64,000 nt of DNA from Nostoc sp. ATCC 53789 (GCF_009873495.1 NZ_CP046703.1:1240001-1304000); one strand, 5' to 3'. Positions 17,973 through 27,573 are shown, counted from the first letter of the stretch. Notes: a model not told the origin generated them from the sequence alone. Numbers and translations are program-made.

Positions 17973-18381
17973 CGAACACCTCAGCTTGTGCCAACAACTG
18001 CTCTAATTCTTGCAGAAATTGTGGGCTTACGCACTTAGATTCTGCTGCTGTAGGTTTGACAATGAACACTAATCGCCACCCTGGTGATAATTTGGGCAGC
18101 AAACTATATAAAGCAGAAGTAATTTGCCGTTTGATTCGGTTGCGAACCACTGCCCTTTTGCTGACTTTTGTGCTTATCGAAATACCAATGCGTATGCTGG
18201 AAATATGCAGTGAGTCAATTGGTTGTGTAGTCTGAGTGGCAGTGTCCAAAGAAGGTTTTCTTGAAGACAACGGCTTTAAGGCTCTCAATGTTAAATAAGA
18301 GCCATTACGCCGAATTCCTTCCCGGAAAACTGCCTGAAAATCCTTGCGGGATTTTAGCCGATTTGCTTTAGGCAAAGCCAC
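17959..18381 (-). CDS. rnpA: ribonuclease P protein component
   Basis: The small basic protein that binds RNase P RNA and helps it cut 5' leaders from pre-tRNA. Family blocks are LPKANRLKSRKDFQAVFREG at the start and the RNR motif ISTKVSKRAVVRNRIKRQI in the middle, ending GWRLVFIVKPTAAESK. Length 140 residues includes a cyanobacterial insertion (about residues 38-58, SSRKPSLDTATQTTQPIDS). It is 26 bases downstream of rpmH, the universal arrangement. Confidence 0.95.
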   Translation of the reverse strand: MALPKANRLKSRKDFQAVFREGIRRNGSYLTLRALKPLSSRKPSLDTATQTTQPIDSLHISSIRIGISISTKVSKRAVVRNRIKRQITSALYSLLPKLSPGWRLVFIVKPTAAESKCVSPQFLQELEQLLAQAEVFDGNS

Positions 18382-18407
18382 AGATACTCTTTTAGCTTAA
18401 ATATGCC

Positions 18408-18542
18408 CTAAACGCTCAAACGGTGACGGCCCTTTTTTCTCCTAGCTCTAATCACGTTTCTACCATCTGGTGTCCGCATTCTGGCGCGAAAACCAGAGGT
18501 TCTTTTTCTCTTACGGCTAGTACCGCCTAGTGTTCTTTTCAT
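18408..18542 (-). CDS. rpmH: 50S ribosomal protein L34
   Basis: A 44-residue basic protein, [14 protein letters not shown]... ending in GRHRLSV, read directly from the minus strand. This is L34, a small late-assembling protein of the large subunit. The start follows a clear ribosome-binding site (AGGAGAACAGT just upstream on the minus strand). It is the first gene of the rpmH-rnpA-PH-yidC-jag-yceD cluster. Residues [17 protein letters not shown] are conserved in cyanobacterial L34. Confidence 0.95.
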   Translation of the reverse strand: MKRTLGGTSRKRKRTSGFRARMRTPDGRNVIRARRKKGRHRLSV

Positions 18543-18646
18543 ACTGTTCTCCTCTTAGGTGATTTTTATAAAAACTCACAATCTCTAATTGTATCACTTT
18601 TTTAGTGAATTGGGAATTGAGCATTGGTTACACCCAATCAGCACTC

Positions 18647-19159
18647 TTAATTGATGCTCAAAATCCATGTTCCCATGTAGCGCAATAATGGCACATCACC
18701 AGGGGAAAGCACTTGACAGTTAAAGTAGTAAACTCCGCCAAAGGATGGGTTTTTCACGTTAGACAAGACTACCTCAACTGCACTACCTGCTGGTACTGGC
18801 TCTTGGGGAAAAATATTAATTAGCTTACCTTCTTTGTCCCACTTCACCTCAGAAAGCGGAACTGCTTTGCCTTTGACTCGGACTTCAATTTTGTTCTGGT
18901 CAAAAGTTCCTTTGTAATATTCAGGGTAGGTAATGGCAAATTGACCAACAGCCAATTTCATCCTTTGGGCTGGAATCCTTAATATATATCGATCCCACCC
19001 ATTGGCTTGTCCACCAAAATCTAATCGGAAGGGCAGTTGATTTTCGGCTTTAACGCCGCTAAACAGCGTAAATCCAGGTAAACTTTGTGCCCAAGTCAGG
19101 GCTGGAAATCCAGTCACTAAACAGCTAGTCACGGCTAAAGCGGAAAGTAAACGTCGCAT
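18647..19159 (-). CDS. DUF2808 family secreted protein
   Basis: A 170-residue exported protein with a signal peptide (MRRLLSALAVTSCLVTGFPALTWAQS-like, cleavage expected after AQA/WAQ). The mature part (YILRIPAQRMKLAVGQFAITYPEYYKGTFDQ...IEVRVKGKAVPLSEVKWD...INIFPQEPVPAGSAVEVVLSNVKNP) matches DUF2808, a beta-rich domain common in cyanobacterial envelopes with no known function. It lies upstream of rpmH on the same strand, but about 100 bases and the rpmH promoter separate them. Confidence 0.85.
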   Translation of the reverse strand: MRRLLSALAVTSCLVTGFPALTWAQSLPGFTLFSGVKAENQLPFRLDFGGQANGWDRYILRIPAQRMKLAVGQFAITYPEYYKGTFDQNKIEVRVKGKAVPLSEVKWDKEGKLINIFPQEPVPAGSAVEVVLSNVKNPSFGGVYYFNCQVLSPGDVPLLRYMGTWILSIN

Positions 19160-19925
19160 AATTGAGCTTCCTCTACCAAAAAATAAATCTGTTATCTAAA
19201 ATAACCGTGTGTTAGTATTCGTTACTAAAGTTTACTACTCACTTCCTGACAATTGACGTTCAGTAACAACAAAAAGTGCCATCCTCCCTGATGTTTAGAC
19301 GGCAGTAAAATTACTTAGCAATAAATTTCACATGCAACCAACTTACTTCATTACCCTTATAGAGTAATGATTTGATGACTAGGTTGGTCAAATTTTTAAC
19401 TCAATAGAAACACCGTTGGGATTGGATTGTGTTTCTAAATATGTATAAGTGTATCTAAATTTGAGAATTTTGTTATAAAAATTGAGGCGTGCCATCAGCG
19501 ATCGCCAGTTAAGTTGGGCTAAATTGATTAAAATAAGTTGGATTGGAATCAAAGTCGTAATCATTAAAATTTGATTTGGAAATTATAAAGCCTTCAAAAT
19601 TGGGTCAATATTACTCTATAAGACAGAAATACCAAAATTTCTCAATCCCGAAAATAAGCTGAAGATAAAGATGCAAAATTTGGGAATCAATTTAGGATGT
19701 GCAATACGTAACCCTGTTTGCAACTATCTGAAAATATGACATCTGCGAACGGCAAAGTCAGGCATTGCCTGAACAGCTAAGAGTGGGAGAGGAAAGTTTC
19801 AAGGTTCAATCTACAAGTAAAAGTCATAGCTGATGTTCCTGCCTAAGTACTATGAATACGGGATATCCCTCATCTAGACAATCACTTACTGGGCAGAGAT
19901 TAGGTATTTATCTTCAGGAGATTTC
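19160..19925. other. long intergenic region upstream of the pnt operon
   Basis: About 765 AT-rich bases between divergent genes. I see no gene, tRNA or clear riboswitch. The block CAGGAG at 19915-19920 is the ribosome-binding site of pntA. Such a long leader could hold a regulated promoter or a small RNA, but nothing specific can be pointed to. Confidence 0.4.
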
Positions 19926-21092
19926 ATGAGAATAGCAGTTGCTAAAGAAATTGAAGTTTGTGAACGTCGTGTGGCATTAATTCCTGACACCGTTGCTCGA
20001 TTGGTAAAACAAGGTTTGGAAGTCTGGGTAGAAAAGGGTGCAGGAGAGCGATCTTTTTTCAGTGATACTGACTATGAAGCCGCAGGAGCTACAATAATTG
20101 GCGATACTGCCAAATTATGGGGCGAAACAGATATTCTTTTAAAAGTCAGCCCACCACAAGAACGAGAAGATGGGCGCTCAGAAGTTGATTTGTTAAAGGA
20201 AGGGGCTGTATTACTCAGTTTCCTCAATCCTTTAGGAAATCCTGTTGTAGCACAGCAACTAGCAAATCGGAAAATTACAGCCTTGAGTATGGAAATGATT
20301 CCCCGTACTACCAGGGCGCAAAGTATGGATGCTTTGTCCTCGCAAGCTTCATTAGCAGGTTACAAGGCTGTATTAATTGCGGCAGCTGCATTACCGAAAT
20401 ATTTCCCGATGTTAACCACAGCCGCAGGTACGATCGCTCCAGCGAAAGTATTTATTATGGGCGCTGGTGTAGCCGGATTGCAAGCGATCGCTACTGCCAG
20501 ACGTTTGGGAGCAGTGGTAGAAGCCTTTGATATCCGTCCCGCCGTTAAAGAAGAAGTGCAAAGCTTAGGGGCAAAATTCGTTGAAGTCAAATTAGACGAA
20601 GAAACCGTCGCCGCAGGTGGTTACGCCAAGGAAATCTCTGAGGCTAGCAAACAACGTACCCAAGAAGTTGTCGCCGAACACATTAAAAATTCTGATGTCG
20701 TAATTACCACCGCCCAAGTGCCTGGGAGACAAGCGCCACGGCTCGTCACAGAAGAAATGGTGGCACAAATGAAACCAGGTTCAGTGATTGTGGATTTGGC
20801 TGCTGAACAGGGTGGTAACTGCGCCTGCACAGAACCCGGTAAAGATATTGTCTGGAATGGCGTAACAATTATCGGCCCCATCAATCTCCCATCATCGATG
20901 CCAATTCACGCCAGCCAATTGTATGCCAAGAACGTAACTTCGTTGATGCAATTGCTAATTAAAGACAAAGCTTTGCAGGTGGACTTTAGCGACGACATCG
21001 TTGATGCAGCTTGCGTTACCCACGCTGGTGAAATTCGCAATCAACGAGTGCGGGATGCGCTACAAGCCTTGAGCGGCGTTGGAGCAGGTTAA
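19926..21092 (+). CDS. pntA: NAD(P) transhydrogenase alpha subunit part 1 (domain I)
   Basis: The soluble NAD(H)-binding domain I of the proton-translocating transhydrogenase, which moves hydride between NADH and NADP+ at the expense of the proton gradient. Family blocks are MRIAVAKEIEVCERRVALIPDTV at the start, the SMEMIPRTTRAQSMDALSSQASLAGYKAV region, and the Rossmann motif VFIMGAGVAGLQAIATARRLGAVVEAFDIRP. Length 388. Cyanobacteria split the alpha subunit into two polypeptides; the next gene carries the membrane part, 31 bases further on. Confidence 0.95.
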   Translation: MRIAVAKEIEVCERRVALIPDTVARLVKQGLEVWVEKGAGERSFFSDTDYEAAGATIIGDTAKLWGETDILLKVSPPQEREDGRSEVDLLKEGAVLLSFLNPLGNPVVAQQLANRKITALSMEMIPRTTRAQSMDALSSQASLAGYKAVLIAAAALPKYFPMLTTAAGTIAPAKVFIMGAGVAGLQAIATARRLGAVVEAFDIRPAVKEEVQSLGAKFVEVKLDEETVAAGGYAKEISEASKQRTQEVVAEHIKNSDVVITTAQVPGRQAPRLVTEEMVAQMKPGSVIVDLAAEQGGNCACTEPGKDIVWNGVTIIGPINLPSSMPIHASQLYAKNVTSLMQLLIKDKALQVDFSDDIVDAACVTHAGEIRNQRVRDALQALSGVGAG

Positions 21093-21123
21093 TAGCCAAA
21101 TTACCATAAGGAGTTTTGATTTC

Positions 21124-21417
21124 ATGACAGAGGCATTACTTGCTGCTTTGTTTGTATTTGTGTTGGCATCATTTATCGGCTTTGAAGTCATCAACAAAAT
21201 CCCACCGACTCTACACACGCCCTTAATGTCAGGCTCAAACGCGATTTCTGGGATTGCGGTACTGGGAGCAATAGTTGCTGCTGGTGCGAGAGATACGAGT
21301 GTGTCAGTAATTCTTGGTTTGATTGCTGTGGTATTAGCAACAATCAACGTTGTGGGTGGTTTTTTAGTGACAGACAGAATGTTGCAAATGTTCAAGAAGA
21401 AGGAGATTAAGGCGTGA
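21124..21417 (+). CDS. NAD(P) transhydrogenase alpha subunit part 2 (membrane)
   Basis: A 97-residue protein with three membrane helices (starting MTEALLAALFVFVLASFIGFEVI), matching the C-terminal membrane part of the transhydrogenase alpha chain. The ribosome-binding site AAGGAG at 21108-21113 supports the start at 21124; the frame is open upstream to 21079, but that would run over the end of pntA. Its TGA stop overlaps the GTG start of pntB (GTGA at 21414-21417), so the three genes form a tight operon. Confidence 0.93.
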   Translation: MTEALLAALFVFVLASFIGFEVINKIPPTLHTPLMSGSNAISGIAVLGAIVAAGARDTSVSVILGLIAVVLATINVVGGFLVTDRMLQMFKKKEIKA

Positions 21418-22820
21418 GCGACTTTTTACCAACTGGCATTCAGCTGACGTACTTAGTCGCTGCATCGTTATTCATTCTGGGCTTGAAAAAGCTGGGATCG
21501 CCTGCTACTGCGAGAAACGGTAATATCGTAGCGGCTGTGGGGATGCTGCTGGCAATTGTGGCGACAATGCTCGATCAGCATGTGTTGAACTACGAGATGA
21601 TATTGTTGGGCTTGGCGATTGGATCGGGAATTGGTGCGATCGTTGCCTACAAAGTCCAAATGACCGAAATGCCCCAAATGGTGGGTTTACTCAATGGTTT
21701 GGGCGGTGCGGCTTCCGCATTAGTAGCCGTTGCCGAATTCTGGCGGTTATTAGATAATTCTCAGCCGATACCCTTAGATGTCAACATTTCCATGCTGTTG
21801 GATGTGTTAATTGGTGGTGTTACCTTCACAGGTAGTTTTCTAGCCTTTGCTAAATTGCAAGGTTTAATTAGCGGTTCTCCGATTACATTTCCTTTCCAGC
21901 AACCATTTAACCTCTTGCTTTTGGGTGCTTATATAGTAGGTAGTGCCTATTTAATCATCACACCAGATAGCTTACCCATATTCTTGGGAGTGGTTGGTGT
22001 TTCTTTAGTTCTAGGCGTGATGTTTGTCATCCCTATTGGTGGCGGCGATATGCCAGTAGTAATCTCGCTGTTGAACTCGTTGTCAGGTGTGGCGGCGGCG
22101 GCGGCTGGGTTCGTGGTGATGAACAATATGTTAATCATCGCTGGTGCTTTGGTAGGAGCATCTGGCTTAATCCTCACCGAAATTATGTGTAAGGCGATGA
22201 ACCGCTCCTTATTTAGTGTGCTGTTCAGCGCTTTTGGTACAGGTTCTAGTTCTGGTGGTGGTGCTGCTAGTGGTGGTGCAACCGATCAAAGCGTCCGCAG
22301 TATCGATCCTGAAGAAGGGGCGATGATGTTGGGTTATGCCCGTTCTGTGGTAATTGTGCCTGGTTATGGTATGGCAGTTGCCCAAGCGCAACATAGCGTC
22401 CGGGAATTGTCAGATCAGTTAGAAAAAATGGGCGTTGATGTCAAGTATGCCATTCACCCCGTTGCTGGAAGAATGCCGGGGCACATGAATGTGTTACTTG
22501 CAGAGGCAAATGTGCCTTATACACAGTTGTACGACATGGATGATATTAATCCCCAGTTCGATCAAGCGGATGTCGCTTTAGTAATTGGGGCAAATGATGT
22601 GGTAAATCCGGCGGCGCGGAGTGATACAAATAGCCCGATTTATGGTATGCCGATTTTGGAAGTAGATCGAGCGAAGCAGACGATTGTAATTAAGCGCGGG
22701 ATGAGTACGGGTTTTGCCGGTGTAGATAATGAGTTGTTCTACAAGGATAAAACTACGATGCTTTTTGGTAGCGCTAAGGATATGGTGGCGAAGTTGGTTT
22801 CGGAAGTGAAGCAACTTTAA
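21414..22820 (+). CDS. pntB: NAD(P) transhydrogenase beta subunit
   Basis: The beta subunit holds most of the proton channel (about nine helices in the first 280 residues) and the NADP(H)-binding domain III at the C-terminus (VIVPGYGMAVAQAQHSVRELSDQL and the later VALVIGANDVVNPAARSDTNSPIYGMPIL). Length 468. It begins with GTG that overlaps the previous stop. Together with the two alpha genes it makes a complete enzyme that balances NADPH and NADH in the membrane. Confidence 0.95.
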   Translation: MSDFLPTGIQLTYLVAASLFILGLKKLGSPATARNGNIVAAVGMLLAIVATMLDQHVLNYEMILLGLAIGSGIGAIVAYKVQMTEMPQMVGLLNGLGGAASALVAVAEFWRLLDNSQPIPLDVNISMLLDVLIGGVTFTGSFLAFAKLQGLISGSPITFPFQQPFNLLLLGAYIVGSAYLIITPDSLPIFLGVVGVSLVLGVMFVIPIGGGDMPVVISLLNSLSGVAAAAAGFVVMNNMLIIAGALVGASGLILTEIMCKAMNRSLFSVLFSAFGTGSSSGGGAASGGATDQSVRSIDPEEGAMMLGYARSVVIVPGYGMAVAQAQHSVRELSDQLEKMGVDVKYAIHPVAGRMPGHMNVLLAEANVPYTQLYDMDDINPQFDQADVALVIGANDVVNPAARSDTNSPIYGMPILEVDRAKQTIVIKRGMSTGFAGVDNELFYKDKTTMLFGSAKDMVAKLVSEVKQL

Positions 22821-22828
22821 GAGAAACG

Positions 22829-22866
22829 AACCGCGTTCGCGTAGCGTCTCGCAGAGAAGGCGCGAA
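22829..22866. repeat. dispersed GCGTTCGCGTAGCG-type repeat
   Basis: The block GCGTTCGCGTAGCGTCTCGC followed by AGAGAAGGCGCGAA is an imperfect palindrome of a repeat family frequent in Nostocales. Related copies are at about 13127-13158, 23987-24022, 27676-27700 and 48403-48440 in this window. Confidence 0.6.
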
Positions 22867-22891
22867 GTAAAGAAAGAATGTAGAGAGTTGG

Positions 22892-22931
22892 CTTGCCTTG
22901 GCAGTGTGATATTCCCAGGGCAAGTTTTTTT
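22892..22931 (+). terminator. terminator of the pnt operon
   Basis: A 10-bp stem (CTTGCCTTGG with CCAGGGCAAG, one mismatch) and a 13-base loop are followed directly by seven T residues, a textbook intrinsic terminator 71 bases after the pntB stop. Confidence 0.85.
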
Positions 22932-23088
22932 GTTGGGGAATTACCTCATGCAAAGAATAGAAAGGTTATTTATTCTAGATTTGATAATTTAGTAAAATTT
23001 TCAGTTTTGTTATTTTACTTGACATTCTATGTATACTCAATTACTTTTGACTAACAAATTTTAATTTTAGAAGTAAAATAACAGAGTT

Positions 23089-23817
23089 ATGTTAGGTCAA
23101 GATTTTTTTAATGATGAGCTTCTTAAAAAAAGAGTCGATGTATTTTATGGATATGGTAATTATAAAGGAAATTATTGGTTTATTGGTATGGAAGAAAGAG
23201 GAGAAGACTTTCAAGATATTAATAAAAGAATAAATATATGGTCAAACAGGGGCAAATATGAAATAGATGATGTTGCAGAATATCATATAGATATGGGAAC
23301 ATGGGACGAAAGAATACAACCAACATGGAATAAATTGATTCGCATTGTATTGAGTGCTAAAGAAAAAGAGAATATTGATTTAGAAAATGTCCGTAAATAT
23401 CAAATAAACGAACTAGGTAGAAAAGATAAAGAGACTTGTTTATTAGAATTATTCCCTCTACCGTCACGATCTCTTAAAGATTGGATCTTTAATCCTCCAC
23501 ATACTCAACTTTCTTTTTTATCTAATAGAGGTACTTATGAAAAGTATTGTCTTGAGAAGCGAATAAATTATATTAGTCAGAGAATAAAAGAACATCAACC
23601 TAAAGCCGTTGTTTTCTACGGTGTGGGATATGAGTCTTATTGGAGAAGAATAACTGAAAAAATAACGGATGTTGAGTTTTCACGAACTTCAGAAGGTCTC
23701 TTAATTTGTAGAAATAGTCAGACTGTGTTTGTTATAGCTAAACATCCTGTAACTAAAGGTTTGAAAAATGAATATTTCCATAATATTGGTAGATTAATTG
23801 CTGCTAAAATATCGTAG
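23089..23817 (+). CDS. hypothetical protein, possible uracil-DNA-glycosylase-like fold
   Basis: A 242-residue soluble protein I cannot assign with certainty. Near the start it has NYWFIGMEERGEDFQDINKRI, a hydrophobic strand followed by a Gly-x-Glu loop. In the C-terminal part it has AVVFYGVGYESYW and then VFVIAKHPVTKGLKNEYF. The order of a G-x-x-x-x-G loop, a strand with Gly-x-Gly and a late His-Pro motif is reminiscent of the uracil-DNA glycosylase superfamily, but catalytic residues cannot be fixed. Codon use is visibly more AT-rich than that of pntB just upstream, which suggests later acquisition. It stands alone. Confidence 0.7.
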   Translation: MLGQDFFNDELLKKRVDVFYGYGNYKGNYWFIGMEERGEDFQDINKRINIWSNRGKYEIDDVAEYHIDMGTWDERIQPTWNKLIRIVLSAKEKENIDLENVRKYQINELGRKDKETCLLELFPLPSRSLKDWIFNPPHTQLSFLSNRGTYEKYCLEKRINYISQRIKEHQPKAVVFYGVGYESYWRRITEKITDVEFSRTSEGLLICRNSQTVFVIAKHPVTKGLKNEYFHNIGRLIAAKIS

Positions 23818-23986
23818 AAATAATTATTTGTGTAGTTTGTGGTTCGTTTAAAAAATGCTCGTCAAAACTCCACAGTGCGATCGCCTCTCTTCTTCCTCTG
23901 TGTACTCTGCGCCTCTGTGGTTCGTTAAAAAGTGCGATCGCTAAAGCTCCACAGTGCGATCCCCACCTTTTTCTCCTTCCTCTATG

Positions 23987-24022
23987 TCCTCTGGCGTAGC
24001 CTCTCGTAGAGAATGCATCGCC
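23987..24022. repeat. dispersed repeat, GGCGTAGCCTCTCGTAGAGA type
   Basis: An imperfect palindromic repeat related to the one at 22829. The 170 bases before it contain three HIP1-like GCGATCGC/GCGATC phrases inside a direct repeat with TCCACAGTGCGATC at about 23869 and 23949. Confidence 0.5.
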
Positions 24023-24033
24023 TGGTTTTTTCC

Positions 24034-27000
24034 TTAACCAACTATCCCTTTTATCGGAATTTCTATCCAGAACTCACAGCCATTACCAGGTTCAGAAACA
24101 CATTTGATATTACCACCGTGTTTTTCTACAATAATTTGGTAGCTAATAGATAACCCCAAACCGATCCCTTGTCCAGGTTGTTTGGTGGTAAAGAAAGGTT
24201 CAAAAATTCGCGATCGCATCATCTCTGGAATCCCACAACCATTGTCGGCAATCCAAATCAGAATACTATTCCCTTCGATTATTTCTGTACGAATCCAAAT
24301 TTTAGGATTGTCAATTTTTTTTCCACAAGTTGCTGAGTTTTCTAGTGCATCGATCGCATTGTTGAGAATATTCATAAACACCTGATTCATCTGCGCTGCA
24401 TAGCAGACTACTGGGGGCAATTCACCATATTCCTTAATTACCTCAATAGCAAAAGAATTAGTCTGTGGTTGCAGTCGATGTTGTAAAATTAGCAAAGTAC
24501 TGTCGATACCTTCATGAAGGTTAACGGGTTTTATTCCTGTTTCGTCAAGTCGAGAAAAAATTCGTAACGACAAGACGAGTTGAGAGATTCGCTCTGCCCC
24601 CATCTTCATGGAAGTCAAAATTTTGGGCAAGTCATCACTAATAAAATCTAAATCCATTGCTGCTGCTTGCTTTTGAATTTCTCCTGTTCCCTTAGGATAC
24701 TGTTTCTGATAAAGACGGAGTAATTTAAATAAATTTTCGGCATGTTCTGTAACATAGATGATATTGCCGTAAATGAAACTAATCGGGTTGTTAATTTCAT
24801 GTGCTATACCAGCAACTAACTGCCCTAAACCTGCCATTTTTTCACTTTGAATCAATTGGCTCTGAGTGTTTTGTAATTCTTTAAGAGTCTGGGTAAGTTC
24901 TTCTTTTTGACGTTGAGTTTGTTCAAGTAATTCCGCTTGCTGAAGTCCTACCCCTAATTGAGTACCAATTTGCATCAGCAAATCTACCTCATCTTTTTGC
25001 CAATCACGCGGTTTGAGATTTTGATAAGCTGCTAGTAATCCCCAAAGTTTGTCGCCCTGAAAAATCGGCACAATTATATATGCCCTAGCCTCCATTAGCT
25101 CAAGCAGAGTAATATGACAGATAGAATAGTTGGCGCTGTAAATATCTTTAATAGCAATACTTTCACCATTAGCAAAATTTCCACCTTGGGTTTGTTGCAA
25201 GTAATCATCTGCAACTACAGGTAAAATTTCCTTTACTGGTGTCCAACCTTGGGCTAAAGACTCAGCAACAAATTCGCCACTCCAATCAGTCTTGAATTGA
25301 TAGATTGTCACTCGATCAACTTCCAATAGCCGTCGGACTTCTTCTGCACTGGTGGCAAAGATGGTATCAATATCAAGAGACTGGCGAATTTTCTCCACTG
25401 TCGCAGCTAGGGCCTTCTCCCTTTCGGCTGCTTTCCGTTCTCGTTCGGCAGCTTTAGCCAGTTTTTGGGCTTGCACCTGCATTTGTTTCAAAGACTCAGC
25501 TTGCTGTAATGCTACCCCCAATTGAGCGCCAACTTGTGCCAATAAGTTGATTTCCTCATCTTGCCAATAACGGGGCTGGGAGTTTTGATAAGCTACTAGC
25601 AATCCCCACAGCTTCTCACCCTGAGAAATTGGGACAAAAACTTCATTGCGTGCATACTTACCCGCTTGCTTTCCTTGCACAAGAACGCCTTCTGTCACAG
25701 GCTGCGGCTTAACCATTGGTGTCCAGCCATCAACAATAGAATCAGCGACAAACTCGCCACTCCAATCAGGATAGAAGCGGTAAATTGCGACTCGTTCCAC
25801 TTCTAATAACCGACGAACTTCTTGAGTTGTGGTTTTAAAGATGGCTTCAATATCAAGAGACTGACGAATTTTTTCTACGGTGTTTGCTAGTGCCCTTTGC
25901 CTTTCAGCAGCTTTGCTGATATCTGCTGCTTGAATCTGCATTTGTTGGATAAATTCTGCTTGCTGCAAAGCCACACCTAGTTGAGTGCCAACTTGGGTAA
26001 GCAAGTAAACCTCATCTTTTTGCCAATCACGGATTCTGGCATTTTGGTATGCTGCTAGCAAGCCCCAGAGCTTCTGACCGTGGTAAATGGCAATAATCAC
26101 ATAAGCTCTTGCTTGATATATCTCTAAGATTTTAATGTAGCAGTCACTAAAGCCTGAATTATAAATATCATTACAAACACGATAAACTTCACAGAGGCTG
26201 AAGCTACCACCCTCTGTATCTTGCAAGTAGGTATCAGCGACTGGAGGTTTAGCTAAATCTTTGGCGCTACATTCACTGACATTTTCACTCAATTCCGGTC
26301 GCTGTAATTGTTCATCAATGAGGGAAATCCAACCCTCTGCCACTGATTCAAACACGAATTCACCACTCCAATCGGGATTGAAGCGATAAATAGCCACGCG
26401 ATCAGCATTTAGCAACTGTCTAAGTTCTGCGGTGCTTGTGTGGAAAATGCTTTTTAAGTCTAGAGACTGACGAATTTTCTCAATGGTTATGGCTATGGTT
26501 TTCTGCCATTGGGCTGCTTTTTCTCTGGCTTTTGCTTGTGCTAGTTCTGCTGATTGTAGTTTTACTTGTTCTAGGTAGTCTGCTTGCTGTAAAGCAACCC
26601 CTAGATGTTCGGCGATTAATTGCACAAACTCAATTTCTGATGCTTCCCATTGTCGAGGACTACCACACTGATGAATACACAACAATCCCCATAAATCTTT
26701 ACCTTTGATCAAGGGGGCAGTTATATTGGCACGTACTTGGAATTTTTCTAGAATCTGGATGTAGCAATCACTGGCATTAACTTGATAAATATCAGCCATT
26801 GCTTTAATCCGGCCTTGCTGATATAGTTCTGCGAACTCCTCACTAAAGCAGTGGTCGCGCAGTTTGGCTGCTAATGCCGAATCCCATTCTGTTGCCACAT
26901 CTTCATAGATAAATTCCCCTTCCCATGCCAAATCAGGATAAAAACGAAACACGCCAACTCGATCGCTTTTTAGAAGTTGGCGAACTTCAGTGACTGTAAT

Positions 27001-27162
27001 TTTGAAGATAGTTTCTATGTCTAGAGACTCCCGAATACGGGCAATAACTCCAGATAAGGCTTTTTGTTGCTCATTCTGACGCAAGGAGTATGTCACATCT
27101 GAATGAGACTCTTGCTGTTCTGAATTTGGTTCTATGGGTTGAGTAGTAGAGGAGTTTTCCAT
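24034..27162 (-). CDS. sensor histidine kinase with four GAF domains
   Basis: A soluble 1042-residue kinase. Four tandem GAF modules (about 50-200, 226-400, 425-565, 595-765) share the pattern SLDI-x-IF...E-RRLL-x-DRV-IYRF-DWSGEFV, clear internal duplication. Each pair is joined by a coiled coil. The kinase core follows: H-box [16 protein letters not shown] with His788, N-box [18 protein letters not shown]1 [10 protein letters not shown] and G2 [15 protein letters not shown]1, GAF2 and GAF4 have a Cys near the bilin-anchor position of cyanobacteriochromes (C133-Tyr, C341-Tyr, C682-His); GAF3 lacks that segment. A light or redox sensor is inferred. No response regulator is fused. Confidence 0.88.
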   Translation of the reverse strand: MENSSTTQPIEPNSEQQESHSDVTYSLRQNEQQKALSGVIARIRESLDIETIFKITVTEVRQLLKSDRVGVFRFYPDLAWEGEFIYEDVATEWDSALAAKLRDHCFSEEFAELYQQGRIKAMADIYQVNASDCYIQILEKFQVRANITAPLIKGKDLWGLLCIHQCGSPRQWEASEIEFVQLIAEHLGVALQQADYLEQVKLQSAELAQAKAREKAAQWQKTIAITIEKIRQSLDLKSIFHTSTAELRQLLNADRVAIYRFNPDWSGEFVFESVAEGWISLIDEQLQRPELSENVSECSAKDLAKPPVADTYLQDTEGGSFSLCEVYRVCNDIYNSGFSDCYIKILEIYQARAYVIIAIYHGQKLWGLLAAYQNARIRDWQKDEVYLLTQVGTQLGVALQQAEFIQQMQIQAADISKAAERQRALANTVEKIRQSLDIEAIFKTTTQEVRRLLEVERVAIYRFYPDWSGEFVADSIVDGWTPMVKPQPVTEGVLVQGKQAGKYARNEVFVPISQGEKLWGLLVAYQNSQPRYWQDEEINLLAQVGAQLGVALQQAESLKQMQVQAQKLAKAAERERKAAEREKALAATVEKIRQSLDIDTIFATSAEEVRRLLEVDRVTIYQFKTDWSGEFVAESLAQGWTPVKEILPVVADDYLQQTQGGNFANGESIAIKDIYSANYSICHITLLELMEARAYIIVPIFQGDKLWGLLAAYQNLKPRDWQKDEVDLLMQIGTQLGVGLQQAELLEQTQRQKEELTQTLKELQNTQSQLIQSEKMAGLGQLVAGIAHEINNPISFIYGNIIYVTEHAENLFKLLRLYQKQYPKGTGEIQKQAAAMDLDFISDDLPKILTSMKMGAERISQLVLSLRIFSRLDETGIKPVNLHEGIDSTLLILQHRLQPQTNSFAIEVIKEYGELPPVVCYAAQMNQVFMNILNNAIDALENSATCGKKIDNPKIWIRTEIIEGNSILIWIADNGCGIPEMMRSRIFEPFFTTKQPGQGIGLGLSISYQIIVEKHGGNIKCVSEPGNGCEFWIEIPIKGIVG

Positions 27163-27260
27163 TCCCAGTGGGACTTTAAATATTGAAAGTCTTCTATCTC
27201 ATGATTCCCGTTGCGATCGCAAAGGTAACAGTTCTTTCCTGAGAATGCCAAAAAACAATA

Positions 27261-27287
27261 TAGGGACACGATAGTATCGTGTCCCTA
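27261..27287 (-). terminator. perfect 27-bp palindrome, repeat and possible terminator
   Basis: Arms TAGGGACACGATA and TATCGTGTCCCTA are perfectly complementary around a single G. On the minus strand it lies 28 bases after the small gene behind petN and is followed by TATTGTTTTTT, so it can terminate that operon. A related palindrome with TAGAGAC ends is at 60450. Confidence 0.7.
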
Positions 27288-27314
27288 CAAGAACATTTTT
27301 CAACCACGAGAAAA

Positions 27315-27476
27315 TTATCGCCGCTTGGGAGTGGCGCTGCGGCTGGTGCGTTTCTCTTCATCTCGGCGACGGCGATCGCGCCAATCTGCCACGGTTAAAT
27401 AACCAATACCACCGGTGACTACTACAAGCAGCAGTACGGCAACTAAAGCTAAAATACTCAAAAATGGACTTTCCAC
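27315..27476 (-). CDS. 53-residue single-helix membrane protein downstream of petN
   Basis: A small frame too short for routine gene calls. It starts with GTG at 27476 preceded by AGAGGCACT, a good ribosome-binding site. The product begins MESPFLSILALVAVLLLVVV, then TGGIGYLTVADWRDRRRRDEEKR and a basic end SATPKRR. So one membrane helix (residues about 6-28) precedes a strongly charged tail. It follows petN by seven bases on the same strand, and the two are surely co-transcribed. A role with the cytochrome b6f complex or thylakoid membrane is inferred from position only. Confidence 0.75.
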   Translation of the reverse strand: MESPFLSILALVAVLLLVVVTGGIGYLTVADWRDRRRRDEEKRTSRSATPKRR

Positions 27477-27483
27477 AGTGCCT

Positions 27484-27573
27484 CTACAGTCCGTTACGTC
27501 CCCAAACTACCATTGCAATTGACCAAGTGAACACAACTAACAGCGATACCCAACCTAGTGTCAAAATCTCCAT
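27484..27573 (-). CDS. petN: cytochrome b6f complex subunit VIII (PetN)
   Basis: A 29-residue single-helix protein read directly from the minus strand: it begins [20 protein letters not shown] and ends MVVWGRNGL, which is the PetN signature. PetN is a peripheral helix of the cytochrome b6f complex and is needed for its stability. Start ATG at 27573, stop TAG at 27484-27486. Upstream on the minus strand, TATGAT near 27618 is a plausible -10 element. The gene diverges from the ethylene-receptor-like kinase. Confidence 0.95.
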   Translation of the reverse strand: MEILTLGWVSLLVVFTWSIAMVVWGRNGL

